IMG/VR virus record: IMGVR_UViG_3300046449_000348
Coordinates: 1-42,441 of that record
Source of the DNA: a virus
DNA length: 42,441 bases
Direction: 5' to 3' (one strand)
Each line of letters opens with the position of its first letter. The stretch's first letter is position 1. The notes under the pieces were generated by a model. It worked only from the letters and a program-made list of their open reading frames with translations. It searched no databases and was not told the DNA's origin. The position numbers were made by a program, and so were the translations under genes. Below are positions 12,706 to 20,877 of this stretch, piece after piece.

Positions 12706-14496
12706 ATGATCGCGAAATTTGGAGATGACCAATGGGGTGGGGGGGTAGTGCTCTCTCCAGCCCATGAAGGGTCAGGGGGGAAAGGACCTCAATCGGGCGC
12801 AAAGCGTGAACTTACAGATGAAGAATTTACTGCCCTGACAGGGCAAGCGGCGAAAGAGGCAATTGACAGCCTAGAGGGCGATTTCGCCACTGGCAACCTG
12901 CCAGATGTCGACGCGGTTACTTTTCCGGGGCCTATAGCCGAAGCCTTTTATTGGTCCAACGCTGACGTCTGCGGCATCCAGGGGCCTGTCGGATCTGGTA
13001 AGACCACGACACTGATGAAATCGCGGCTGCGTCGGGCAATCGAGATGCCACGTTCCTCCGTCGATGGTGTGCGACGCTACAAGGTGCTGTTCATCCGCGA
13101 AACCTACCGTCAACTGTGGTCGACCTCGATCCCGTCGTATCTTGAGACCTTCCCTAAAGAAATGGGCAAATGGTCTGGCGGCCGCGGGGATCCCGTGACG
13201 CACATCATCCACTTCGAAGACGACCACGGACCGATCGAGTTCGTCGCTGAGTTCATGGCGTTTGGTGATGACATCGTAGCATCGATGCGCGGCGTTCAGA
13301 CCACGGACATCGTGTTGAACGAAAGCGATACGATGCCGGTCGAAATCCTGACGGTGGGCATCGGGCGGATCGATCGCTGGCCTGCGCGCCAGCATTTTGA
13401 AGGTCTGCCCGTCCATCTGCGCGGGTATGGCCAGATTGTCGGCGACTTCAACGCCCCCGACGAAGACAACTGGACGTTCGAGGTTTTCCACGACGAAGAA
13501 AAACGCAAGCTGCTGCTGGATGCGCTCGCCAGCGATCTGCCCGAGGGCGCAAAGCAGATCCAGATCCTGTTCTTCAACCAGCCCGGCTACGGTCAGGACG
13601 GCTGCGAGAACATGCAGAACCTGTCACCAACCTACTACCAGCGGCAGATCGCGACCCAGCGGCTTGCCGGGCGCGGCGATATGGTCGATCGGCTGGTTTA
13701 CAACAAGGTCACCTATCTGCGCGTCGGCGATCCGGTCTGGAAGCGTGAGTTCAATCAGCGCGTCCATGTCAGCGATACGCCGCTGTCGCTAATCCATGGT
13801 CTGCCACTGCGTATCGGCCTCGATCAGGGCTTTAAGGGGGCGGCCGTCATCGCGCAGTGCGACGAAGCGTTTCGCTGGCGCATCTATGCCGAAATGCACT
13901 TTCCCGAAGAACGGCTGATGGCGGCCGTGTTCGGGGGCCGGCTGGCAGATCTATTGGAAGGCACCCGGTTCAATGGTTACCGCGTCGAAGCGGGCTGGGG
14001 CGACATGGCCGGTGAGCACGGCGCGTCCCAGGCGGCGGATGAAAACGCGACCTGGAACCTCATGGTCGGCAAAGCAGCCGGTTTTTTCATCCGGCCCCAG
14101 CGGATTGGGACCAACCGCATCCAGCCTCGTCTGGAAGCCGTGCGCGCTGCCTTGGAAGCACCACTAACCCGAGGCGAACCCGGCCTGTTGATCGACCCGA
14201 GCTGTCGTTTCCTGATCCGTGGCTTTGCTGCCCGCTACGTCTGGACTGAAGAAATCAACAAGAGCGGCGACAAGCGCAAGGTGCCTGACAAGTCCTACAC
14301 CGAAGCCAACTTGCACGATGCGCTGCAGTACCTGCTGCTGAGCGAACACAAGGCGGATGGCACAAGCCCCTACGCCCACAAAATGCCCGACACCGATAAG
14401 CGCGGCCGCATTGGCCATAACGGAGGACCGCCCCTGTCGGGGAATGATGGTGGTCTGAAAACAGGTTGGGACATCACCGACCCCTACGGAGCCTAA
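12706..14496 (+). CDS. Terminase large subunit
   Basis: This 596-aa protein is the packaging motor that drives DNA into the prohead and cuts concatemers. Walker A is GPVGSGKTT (Lys99); the Walker B strand is DIVLNESD, with Asn in place of the usual Asp before the catalytic Glu. The C-terminal RNase H-like nuclease begins at RIGLDQGFKG and ends near NLHDALQYLLL. The ATG at 12706 has GGAGGG at proper spacing; an upstream start at 12571 would add 45 residues encoded by a palindrome-rich region and is unlikely. Size and position fit T7-type terminases. Confidence 0.92.
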   Translation: MIAKFGDDQWGGGVVLSPAHEGSGGKGPQSGAKRELTDEEFTALTGQAAKEAIDSLEGDFATGNLPDVDAVTFPGPIAEAFYWSNADVCGIQGPVGSGKTTTLMKSRLRRAIEMPRSSVDGVRRYKVLFIRETYRQLWSTSIPSYLETFPKEMGKWSGGRGDPVTHIIHFEDDHGPIEFVAEFMAFGDDIVASMRGVQTTDIVLNESDTMPVEILTVGIGRIDRWPARQHFEGLPVHLRGYGQIVGDFNAPDEDNWTFEVFHDEEKRKLLLDALASDLPEGAKQIQILFFNQPGYGQDGCENMQNLSPTYYQRQIATQRLAGRGDMVDRLVYNKVTYLRVGDPVWKREFNQRVHVSDTPLSLIHGLPLRIGLDQGFKGAAVIAQCDEAFRWRIYAEMHFPEERLMAAVFGGRLADLLEGTRFNGYRVEAGWGDMAGEHGASQAADENATWNLMVGKAAGFFIRPQRIGTNRIQPRLEAVRAALEAPLTRGEPGLLIDPSCRFLIRGFAARYVWTEEINKSGDKRKVPDKSYTEANLHDALQYLLLSEHKADGTSPYAHKMPDTDKRGRIGHNGGPPLSGNDGGLKTGWDITDPYGA

Positions 14497-14499
14497 AAC

Positions 14500-15003
14500 A
14501 TGACGCAGATCCATTACGGAACGAAACAGATCCTCGCCACGGCAATGACCCGTCAAGCCTACAACGATTACCGCGGGTGGGCTTTGCCTGCCGATGAGAA
14601 CGGGGCGGATGAGGGATACCTGGTCGAGTACGTCGACGGCGGCGCATCGAACCATCCCGATCACGCAGGCTACATCAGCTGGTCACCCAATGACGTGTTT
14701 GAACGCGCCTACAAGGCCTCAGGTCAGATGAACTTTGGCCACGCCATAGAGGCGCTTAAGGGAGGCGCAAATGTTGCCCGTGCCGGCTGGAATGGCAAAG
14801 GCATGTATCTGTGGCTTTTGCCGGCAGCGACAATCAAGGCCGAGTGGTGTCGCGAACCACACCTCAAGGCCGTCGCCGAAGCCAACGGCGGTGAGATTGA
14901 GGCTCTTGGATCAATCCGAATGATGACCGCTGACCAAAAAGTTTTGACAGGCTGGCTCGCCTCGCAAACCGACATGCTCGCAGACGACTGGCTGATCGTC
15001 TGA
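14500..15003 (+). CDS. DUF2829/Tad2-like protein, candidate anti-Thoeris factor
   Basis: This 167-aa protein has two parts. Residues 1-73 form a domain seen in other phage proteins (MTRQAYNDYRGW, DEGYLVEYVDGG, GYISWSPNDVFERAY). From residue 77 comes a DUF2829 domain: MNFGHAIEALKGGANVARAGW, then NGKGMYLWLLP, and the ending GWLASQTDMLADDW. DUF2829 proteins are known as Tad2, which bind and sequester the cyclic ADP-ribose signal of Thoeris immunity. That activity here is inferred from the family; some relatives may have other roles. The gene lies between terminase and head genes, so it would be made late unless carried into the virion or expressed from another promoter. Confidence 0.82.
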   Translation: MTQIHYGTKQILATAMTRQAYNDYRGWALPADENGADEGYLVEYVDGGASNHPDHAGYISWSPNDVFERAYKASGQMNFGHAIEALKGGANVARAGWNGKGMYLWLLPAATIKAEWCREPHLKAVAEANGGEIEALGSIRMMTADQKVLTGWLASQTDMLADDWLIV

Positions 15004-15045
15004 CATCCCAACCACATCCCTGAACCCAACTGAAAGGAAACTACT

Positions 15046-15507
15046 TTGACTGATAAAACCAAATCGAGCGTCAAGGATGACGCGAACAAAGATACCCCGA
15101 AGCCAAAGGAAGCTGCTGGAACAGACCAGGCTAATGTCCAAGCAGCGGGCGATAACAAAACATCGCAGCCTGCCAAAGACGTCGATGAAAAAGGAGCGAT
15201 CGAGACCGGTACCGGCGAAAACACCCCAACTGAAGAAGGTGACACCGTAGACGCTTCCCCTGTGACAGCCCTCGACGCCGTTAAGGTCAAGGAACTGATC
15301 GATCAGATCGAAAACGCGGGTGGGCAATCGACCATGGATCTCGCACATCGCCTTATGCAGGAGGAAGGCCTGAAACCCGTCGAAGGTGAAGCGGATGCCA
15401 AGCTAGTCACGATGGCGGGCGTTCGGTGTCGTGCCACGGATAATCCCGGCGTTACGTTGCAAAACTGGTGCAATGCCGCCCGCCGCGCTTTGCTGAAAGC
15501 TGCCTAG
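15046..15507 (+). CDS. Unknown phage protein with acidic disordered N terminus
   Basis: This 153-aa protein uses a TTG start (15046) behind AAAGGAA. Residues 1-75 are low-complexity and rich in Lys, Asp, Thr and Ala (SSVKDDANKDTPKPKEAAG), almost certainly disordered. The C-terminal 75 residues form a small domain with KVKELIDQIENAGGQSTMD and VTLQNWCNAARRALLKAA. Its site between terminase and portal genes suggests a packaging, head or host-interaction function, but none can be assigned. Confidence 0.62.
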   Translation: MTDKTKSSVKDDANKDTPKPKEAAGTDQANVQAAGDNKTSQPAKDVDEKGAIETGTGENTPTEEGDTVDASPVTALDAVKVKELIDQIENAGGQSTMDLAHRLMQEEGLKPVEGEADAKLVTMAGVRCRATDNPGVTLQNWCNAARRALLKAA

Positions 15508-15509
15508 CA

Positions 15510-16055
15510 ATGGCGCAACTACCACCCGTGCTGGCCAAACCATACAGCGATCACGCAGCGATGGCTGTGCTCTCACGGCTTGATCCTAGCGATCAGGCTG
15601 AAGCCGATCACGCGCGGGGTGAACGATCGTCACATCTGCAGCTATTTGCGGACTGGCGTGCTGTGGAGCCCGCACGGGTGGTATCGCTGGTGCTCTGTGC
15701 CGGCTCTGAAGCAGCTCCGATCCCGTTCGCGGTTCTGGGGCTGTCGAATACCGGTCAGGCAGGTGTGGCATCTGCGGCGTTGCTTGCCCGTGATCATTTC
15801 AAATTCAAGCGCCACCTGATGGCGACTTGCCTTCTGATCCGCGACCGCATGCCGCCGTTCTGCGTCGAGCACGGGATCCATCGCATCGAGGCGCGAACAT
15901 GGGGGGGGCACCCCCGCGCCAGCCTGTTTTTGCGGAGCTGCGGTTTTGCCTTTGAAACTGATTTGCACGGCCACGGCCGTGAGGGTCGCACCGTCTTTCG
16001 TCAATTCGCCTGGATCAATCCAAATATAGAACAGGACAACAGCCATGTGCATTAG
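15510..16055 (+). CDS. GNAT-like N-acetyltransferase
   Basis: This 181-aa protein has the C-terminal signature of GNAT acyltransferases: RIEARTWGGHPRASLFLRSCGF near residues 125-150, comparable with the family ending in which a GH pair precedes an LxxxGF turn. The acetyl-CoA pyrophosphate loop (Q/RxxGxG/A) is not obvious, so activity is uncertain. Similar proteins occur beside portal genes in several podoviruses. It begins at ATG 15510 after the previous stop and overlaps the next gene by 11 bases. Confidence 0.65.
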   Translation: MAQLPPVLAKPYSDHAAMAVLSRLDPSDQAEADHARGERSSHLQLFADWRAVEPARVVSLVLCAGSEAAPIPFAVLGLSNTGQAGVASAALLARDHFKFKRHLMATCLLIRDRMPPFCVEHGIHRIEARTWGGHPRASLFLRSCGFAFETDLHGHGREGRTVFRQFAWINPNIEQDNSHVH

Positions 16056-16233
16056 CCAACCTAAAATGCCTTCGATCGCGGCGCCTAAGATCGCTGCATC
16101 AGATAATCGCGAGGCCAATCAGCAAGGTGACATAGAGGCACGCTTGCGCAAACGTCGGGCCGGTGCAGCTGCCAACGTACTGACCAGTGCGATCGGGATC
16201 CCGTCCACGGGTAAACTGGGGCAATCAGCATGA
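16045..16233 (+). CDS. Small conserved phage protein upstream of portal
   Basis: This 62-aa protein (MCISQPKMPSIAAPKIAASDN) has a polar helical middle (NREANQQGDIEARLRKRRAG) and the end NVLTSAIGIPSTG. Short proteins of this shape, starting MC-P and ending ILTxxxG, are common directly before connector genes in podoviruses. An AGGA ribosome site precedes it, and the stop overlaps the portal start (ATGA at 16230). Function unknown; a minor head component is plausible. Confidence 0.6.
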   Translation: MCISQPKMPSIAAPKIAASDNREANQQGDIEARLRKRRAGAAANVLTSAIGIPSTGKLGQSA

Positions 16234-17870
16234 AACAGGATGCCGTTATAGAGAACGATCCGCGTGCGATCGAGGCAATGCGCCGCTGGGATGAGCTCAA
16301 AACCCGGCGGACGTCATTTGAGCAAGACTGGGAGGATATCGCTGCCCTTATGCGACCGCAGCGTGGTGGGTTTGGGCTTTATGATCACAAACGCCGCGAT
16401 CAAGTGAAGCCGCTGTCCAGCGACCCGAGCCTCGCACTCGGCAGCTTTGCCGCGGGCATATATTCCAGCCTGACGAACCCGGCCAATCGCTGGGGCGGGT
16501 TCGAAACGCCAGACGAAGATCTGAACAAGTGGCGTCCGATGGCAGAGTGGAACGACCATGTCACCAACCGGGTGCTTGCCAGCTTCAGTCCGGCAGTTTC
16601 TGGGTTCTACGGTGCCACATTCCAGGCCTACTCGGACCTGGCAGGCTTCGGTAATGCAGCTGGCTACGATCAGATCGACACAAAGAACCGCAAGTTCATC
16701 GATGTGACCATGTCACTGGCGGAAGTTGTCGTTGATATCGATGCGCACGGGCGTGTGGTCGAAATGGTGCGCAAGTTCACCTTAAAACCTCGCGCCGCTG
16801 TCCGCGAATATGGCGAGACGTCCTTGCCAAAAAAGATCGTAGATCTGGCCATTGATGGCAAAAGCGATGACCTGGTGTTTTTCTATCACGTCGTCGCCAA
16901 TGATCAGTTCGTTAAGGGCAAGCTCGGGCCGCGTGGTAAGCCTTGGCTGGCAGTTACAGCGTGTCAGCTTGAACGTGCGCTGGTCAAAATGGGCGGGCAT
17001 GATGACATGCCAGTTTACTATCCCCGTTGGGATGTCGACAGCGGTATGACCTATGGTACCGGGCCGGGGGTGATCGCCCTGCCGTCAGCACGTACCCATA
17101 ACCTGATGGACGCGGCGACGATCCGCGCGGCCCAACATGCGGCGGATCCCACGAAGCTGGCACCAGACCGGCAGGCCGTTCCCCTTAATGGCACCTTCCG
17201 CCCAGGTTCCGTGGTCTACGGCGGCGTCGATATGCGTGGCAATACCATGATCCGGAACATGGAACATGCCACCAATATCGGGCTCACGATGGAAGAAAAG
17301 CGCGCCAAAAGCGAAGCGGTCAAAGAGGCGTTTCACTATTCGGTCATGTCACTGGCAGGCCGGACGGGTGTCACCGAGGAAGAAACCCGCATTCAGGAAG
17401 AAGCGCGTTTGCGCAACTGGGCCCCGCATGCTGATCGGATCATGGAAGAGTACGCGGCGCGCAAGTTTGAACGCCGGTTCCGCCTGCTGTGGCGCGCAGG
17501 CCAGTTGCGGCCACCGCCCCCCGAGGCTGCAGGCCAGCCCCTGCGCGTCCGGTACCAGTCGTCGGCCGCGATGGCGATGCGTGCGCGTGAAGGTGCTGCC
17601 GTGCGCCAGTTCATCACCGACATGGGTCCACTGGCCCAGATGAACCCGCGCTATCTGGACCGTCTGGACCCTGATGCGATCAGCGAGGCGCTGCACGATG
17701 CCAGCCCATCGCTGCCCGCGCGTATCCTGCGGTCGCGGGACGATGCCGATGCGATCGCACAGGCACGTGCCGACCAGCAGGCGCAGGCGCAGCAGATGGA
17801 GATGGTGCAGCAGGCCGGGGGTGTCGCCAAGGATCTTGGCATCACGCTCGACGCAGGGGGTGCGCAATGA
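16230..17870 (+). CDS. T7-type head-tail connector (portal protein)
   Basis: This 546-aa protein matches T7 gp8 in length (536 aa) and character. It starts with a helical, Arg-rich domain (MRRWDELKTRRTSFEQDWEDI) typical of the head-tail connector family. It contains SLALGSFAAGIYSSLTNPANRW, a hallmark of podoviral portals, and ends in a Gln-rich tail (ADQQAQAQQMEMVQQAGG). It forms the dodecameric ring at one capsid vertex through which DNA is packaged and ejected and to which tail proteins attach. Overlap with the following gene (ATGA) indicates coupled translation. Confidence 0.92.
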   Translation: MKQDAVIENDPRAIEAMRRWDELKTRRTSFEQDWEDIAALMRPQRGGFGLYDHKRRDQVKPLSSDPSLALGSFAAGIYSSLTNPANRWGGFETPDEDLNKWRPMAEWNDHVTNRVLASFSPAVSGFYGATFQAYSDLAGFGNAAGYDQIDTKNRKFIDVTMSLAEVVVDIDAHGRVVEMVRKFTLKPRAAVREYGETSLPKKIVDLAIDGKSDDLVFFYHVVANDQFVKGKLGPRGKPWLAVTACQLERALVKMGGHDDMPVYYPRWDVDSGMTYGTGPGVIALPSARTHNLMDAATIRAAQHAADPTKLAPDRQAVPLNGTFRPGSVVYGGVDMRGNTMIRNMEHATNIGLTMEEKRAKSEAVKEAFHYSVMSLAGRTGVTEEETRIQEEARLRNWAPHADRIMEEYAARKFERRFRLLWRAGQLRPPPPEAAGQPLRVRYQSSAAMAMRAREGAAVRQFITDMGPLAQMNPRYLDRLDPDAISEALHDASPSLPARILRSRDDADAIAQARADQQAQAQQMEMVQQAGGVAKDLGITLDAGGAQ

Positions 17871-18211
17871 TCTGGGATCGCCTTTCCATCATCCGCAGCT
17901 TCTTCGGCCACGGCGAACCGGGCACACGGCAAGCCATCGCCCAAGACGCAGCAGCTGCAGAAGTCGCTGCCCGCTGGCGGAAGGCGTTCAGCCGCGATCC
18001 ACAGCTGGCCGAAGATCTGATCCGGCAATCGGGGCTGCTGAACCTGCAGCCCGTCGATATGGCCGATGGCTATCCCCAGCCAGCCCGGATCGACCCGCAG
18101 CGACTGGCCTATGAAGCCGGCCGCCGCGACCTAGCCCTGCTGATCCTGTCACAGGGGCATATTTCCCACCTTGAACTGAACCAACTTATGGAGAGCTTGG
18201 ATGTACGTTAA
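17867..18211 (+). CDS. Bbp19-like phage protein
   Basis: This 114-aa protein overlaps the portal stop and scaffold start. The C-terminal part (RIDPQRLAYEAGRRDLALLIL) fits the Bbp19 family of phage head-region proteins, where RxxLxxxxGxRxLxLxIL is conserved. It is helical with several Arg residues. Role unknown; its position between portal and scaffold suggests involvement in head assembly. Family assignment is by motif, made by eye. Confidence 0.62.
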   Translation: MIWDRLSIIRSFFGHGEPGTRQAIAQDAAAAEVAARWRKAFSRDPQLAEDLIRQSGLLNLQPVDMADGYPQPARIDPQRLAYEAGRRDLALLILSQGHISHLELNQLMESLDVR

Positions 18212-19217
18212 ATTTTTTCTCAAACCGCTGGTCTGTTTCGCACCAACAGATGAAGGCGCTGGCGGTGCTACTGCGGCCGGAGCTGAAGGAGCTAATACCG
18301 TAACGGGCAACGCCGGAGCCGACACGATTGAAGGCGGTGCCGGTGCAGACACGGTTGCCACTGGTGGTGGGGCCGATACGGTTACAACAGGGGCTGCCAA
18401 GTGGTGGGAAGATGCCAAATTCAATGACCATCGCGACCTGTTAGTTTCCAAAGGCCTGACCCTCGACGATAAGGACGAGGTAATCGCCCGCCTTGCCAAA
18501 GGTGAGAAGGCCGCACAAATGAAGCTGGGCAAACCGGCTGACCAGCTGCTGTCCAAGCCCGGCAAGGGGGAAAGCGTTGCTGAGTGGCTGAAGGCGAACG
18601 GATCGACCTTCGGTATCCCCGAGAGCGCCGACAAATACGACGTCCAGCGCCCGGAAAGCTGGCCGAAAGACGCGCCCTGGAATGATGCCCTCGAAGGCAA
18701 GGTGCGTGAAATCGGGCTTGCCAGCGGTATGTCAAACGATGCGGTCAACGCTATGGTCGGGCTATATGCCGAGAACATCATGGCCTTGGATAAGCAGGCG
18801 GCAGACGACTTTGAAAAGGGCAGCGCTGAAATGATGGCCGCGCTGGAAAAGGACTGGGGCGATCAGACCCAAGCCAAGCTGACCCTTGCCAGTCAGGCGG
18901 CGTCGGTCATCGCTGAGAAGGCGGGACTGGACGCGACAGCGATGGAAAACCTTGCCGCATCCCTCAAGCCCAAGATCGGCGACGCGGGCACCATGCGTGT
19001 CTTCGCTGCGATCGGCGAGATGATGGGCGATGACCAGATGGTCATGGGCGATGGTGGTGTCAGCTTAAACATGACCCCTGCAGAAGCCCGCGCAAAACTG
19101 AGCCAGCTTCAGGGCAAAGGCGGCGAATGGTACGAAGCGACGTCCAAAAAAGATCAGCAGGCCATTGCGCGTCTGAAGCCTGAGGTCGAGCGGCTGACCA
19201 AGATCGCGGCTGGCTGA
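18201..19217 (+). CDS. Capsid scaffolding protein with RTX-like repeats
   Basis: This 338-aa protein has the composition of a podoviral scaffold: acidic, helical, Met- and Lys-rich, ending in coiled-coil-like LKPEVERLTKIAAG. It sits between portal and capsid genes. It would guide capsid assembly and leave the prohead. Unusually, residues 36-62 form three consecutive nonapeptides, GNAGADTIE, GGAGADTVA and TGGGADTVT, matching the calcium-binding RTX pattern GGxGxDxUx. The core of the protein begins near residue 67 (KWWEDAKFNDHRDLLVSKG). The ATG at 18201 overlaps the previous gene by 11 bases and has GGAGAG upstream. Confidence 0.8.
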   Translation: MYVKFFLKPLVCFAPTDEGAGGATAAGAEGANTVTGNAGADTIEGGAGADTVATGGGADTVTTGAAKWWEDAKFNDHRDLLVSKGLTLDDKDEVIARLAKGEKAAQMKLGKPADQLLSKPGKGESVAEWLKANGSTFGIPESADKYDVQRPESWPKDAPWNDALEGKVREIGLASGMSNDAVNAMVGLYAENIMALDKQAADDFEKGSAEMMAALEKDWGDQTQAKLTLASQAASVIAEKAGLDATAMENLAASLKPKIGDAGTMRVFAAIGEMMGDDQMVMGDGGVSLNMTPAEARAKLSQLQGKGGEWYEATSKKDQQAIARLKPEVERLTKIAAG

Positions 19218-19234
19218 ATAAGCCAATCTAAAAT

Positions 19235-19258
19235 GGGCGGGGCGCGTGGGCCCCGTCC
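19235..19258 (+). terminator. GC-rich hairpin after scaffold gene
   Basis: Bases 19235-19243 pair with 19250-19258 (9 bp, one G-U) around a 6-base loop, core CGGGGC...GCCCCG. No T-run follows. Similar hairpins follow the capsid and head-associated genes. Confidence 0.5.
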
Positions 19259-19324
19259 GATCCCACAGGATATCAATATGACACGAACGGTCGCATGATA
19301 TCCGATCCATAAAGGCGATTAGGC

Positions 19325-19576
19325 ATGACGAAAACGATTGATATGAATATCCCCAAAGACGCGGAGGTTCGCGCCATGTGCCAAGATTTGCACAAGGTGC
19401 GCGAAGGATTGGCAGCTTTGGGTCTACAGGCCCATATTTTAGATCGCGTGTGCGACAAGCTCAAAGATTTAGCTAACGAGGTGGAGCGTGTCCGCTCTGA
19501 TCGTCAGTATACCGTCGGCCACAATGATGGCTGGGACGCAGCAATGGCAACTGGTTTGCCCGATGAACCTGAATAA
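19325..19576 (+). CDS. Small unknown protein, first of inserted cassette
   Basis: This 83-aa protein begins MTKTIDMNIPKDAEVRAMCQ and is largely helical (LHKVREGLAALGLQAHILDRV), ending in acidic DEPE. It is the first of five small genes lying between scaffold and capsid genes, a location normally empty in T7-like genomes. It overlaps nothing upstream; a gap of 107 bp containing a hairpin separates it from the scaffold. No family recognised. Confidence 0.6.
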   Translation: MTKTIDMNIPKDAEVRAMCQDLHKVREGLAALGLQAHILDRVCDKLKDLANEVERVRSDRQYTVGHNDGWDAAMATGLPDEPE

Positions 19577-19586
19577 GGAGATGCGC

Positions 19587-19820
19587 ATGCAGCCCTTAAG
19601 GATAAGCAATGCGACGCGTGTACTCGCAGAGACGCAAGATGAATACTACGCGCTGGCGATCCTCGACGAGGAAGTCGATGGCGTGCCACAAATGACATCG
19701 GTTTGGGAACCAACTCCCAAGGAGATTGAACATCTCGCCTCGGGCGGTGCAGTCCGGTTGACCATTGTCGGAACCGGTCACCCCCCAGTAAAGATCACCA
19801 CCCAACCAGCGCCGGAGTGA
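19587..19820 (+). CDS. Small unknown protein of inserted cassette
   Basis: This 77-aa protein starts MQPLRISNATRVLAETQDEY at ATG 19587, chosen because AAGGAG ends seven bases upstream; the ATG at 19581 is too close. It appears beta-rich and ends VRLTIVGTGHPPVKITTQ. The form resembles small phage proteins of unknown role. It may be translationally coupled to the next gene, six bases later. Confidence 0.58.
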   Translation: MQPLRISNATRVLAETQDEYYALAILDEEVDGVPQMTSVWEPTPKEIEHLASGGAVRLTIVGTGHPPVKITTQPAPE

Positions 19821-19826
19821 GAAAAA

Positions 19827-20111
19827 ATGACCGAAATAGCATTCAAACTTGACTGCGCCACAGTGTATCACGTTCGCCGCGACAAAGATCGGCAATCCCC
19901 CATGCAATTTCACTACAGCCTAGAACAAGGCATCGTTGCAGAGATTGAGCCAAATAAGGTTTTCGATGTCCGCGACCTACCGCAGTACACACGTGAAGCC
20001 GACCTCCCCTCAGCAATCTTAGCGGCACTAGCGGATGGCACTGTAAACTCAGTGACCGGCGAAAAAATCAATCCAGCTAACCTCGAAGGTAACGACCATG
20101 AATGGAATTGA
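19827..20111 (+). CDS. Small unknown protein of inserted cassette
   Basis: This 94-aa protein begins MTEIAFKLDCATVYHVRRDKD and is polar with two acidic patches. Codon use and base composition are more AT-rich than in the capsid genes around it, consistent with recent acquisition. The end overlaps the start of the next gene by 14 bases. No family recognised. Confidence 0.58.
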   Translation: MTEIAFKLDCATVYHVRRDKDRQSPMQFHYSLEQGIVAEIEPNKVFDVRDLPQYTREADLPSAILAALADGTVNSVTGEKINPANLEGNDHEWN

Positions 20112-20397
20112 AAGTATCACCACAGAGCGAAAGCGGCAGGTTGAAGGGGAGGGTTGGACAACCGAACATGACGACACTCACACCGACGGCGAAATGTCAG
20201 CGGCTGCGGCTGCCTACGCCTTCAGCGCTTTTATTGGCATGAGCTACCGTGCTTTTGCCGCTGAGCCTATTGGATTTTGGCCTTGGGATGTGGAATGGTG
20301 GAAACCCAAGACACCGCGCGAAGACCTTGTTCGTGCTGGTGCACTAATCGCTGCCGAAATCGACCGTCTGGACCGCATGGCAGCAAAGTCCAGCTAA
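20098..20397 (+). CDS. Conserved-looking phage protein with WPWDVEWWKP signature
   Basis: This 99-aa protein begins with ERKRQVEGEGWTTEHDDTH (from about residue 10), then an Ala-rich helix, the motif WPWDVEWWKPKTPREDL and a C-terminal helix ending EIDRLDRM. Proteins with this pattern recur in tailed phages; I recall no proven activity for them. The acidic EHDDTHTDGE cluster could bind a metal, as in MazG-type nucleotide hydrolases, but that is a guess. It is the most recognisable member of the five-gene cassette. Confidence 0.66.
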   Translation: MNGIESITTERKRQVEGEGWTTEHDDTHTDGEMSAAAAAYAFSAFIGMSYRAFAAEPIGFWPWDVEWWKPKTPREDLVRAGALIAAEIDRLDRMAAKSS

Positions 20398-20412
20398 TAC
20401 CGGAGTGATGCG

Positions 20413-20658
20413 ATGGTCGGCGGACAAATCATAGAAATAATGCCCAAAGGCGCCACGTCGGATGGCCGCGCTATTTCTCGGCTTTGGTGCGTAGACACCA
20501 ACGGTGATGAATGCGCGGTTCATGTTGTGGATGAGCCTACGATGCCAATGTTGGGCGACGCAATTTGGTGGCAGTCAGGCAAGGTCTACTGGGACAAAGA
20601 TCGGCGGGAGTTGTCGAAGATTGGATATAGCTACGACCCGCGCGCGACAGCTAAATAA
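20413..20658 (+). CDS. Small unknown protein, last of inserted cassette
   Basis: This 81-aa protein (MVGGQIIEIMPKGATSDGRA) appears to be a small beta-rich domain with several Trp (LWCVDTNGDECAVHV, AIWWQSGKVYWDKDRREL). It is followed by 219 bp of non-coding sequence that leads to the capsid gene. No family recognised. Confidence 0.58.
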   Translation: MVGGQIIEIMPKGATSDGRAISRLWCVDTNGDECAVHVVDEPTMPMLGDAIWWQSGKVYWDKDRRELSKIGYSYDPRATAK

Positions 20659-20691
20659 AAGAGACAGCTGCACCATATCTGGCGTTTTTTC

Positions 20692-20759
20692 TTGACACGC
20701 ATCCAAATATCGCGATGACATCTTTGCACGACGGGTGCCATCGCGATGCGATGTCCGTC
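20692..20759 (+). promoter_or_regulatory. Candidate capsid-gene promoter and leader hairpin
   Basis: A consensus TTGACA (20692-20697) follows a run of six T; 17 bp later only a weak -10 (ATGACA, 20715-20720) is seen. A hairpin then lies at 20730-20759, with inner stem CATCGC/GCGATG and outer GACGG/CCGTC. This could give extra transcripts and a stable 5' end for the capsid message. The promoter part is uncertain. Confidence 0.4.
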
Positions 20760-20877
20760 TGATCAGGGACAAGCCCCTGCGCCCATGCAGCGATAAGCAC
20801 AGGTCTGGTCCGGCTCCGCCCGGGTGCCCACTCCGAAATCTCACCAAGTAACGTTGATTTTTCGCAGGAGAGGGCAC

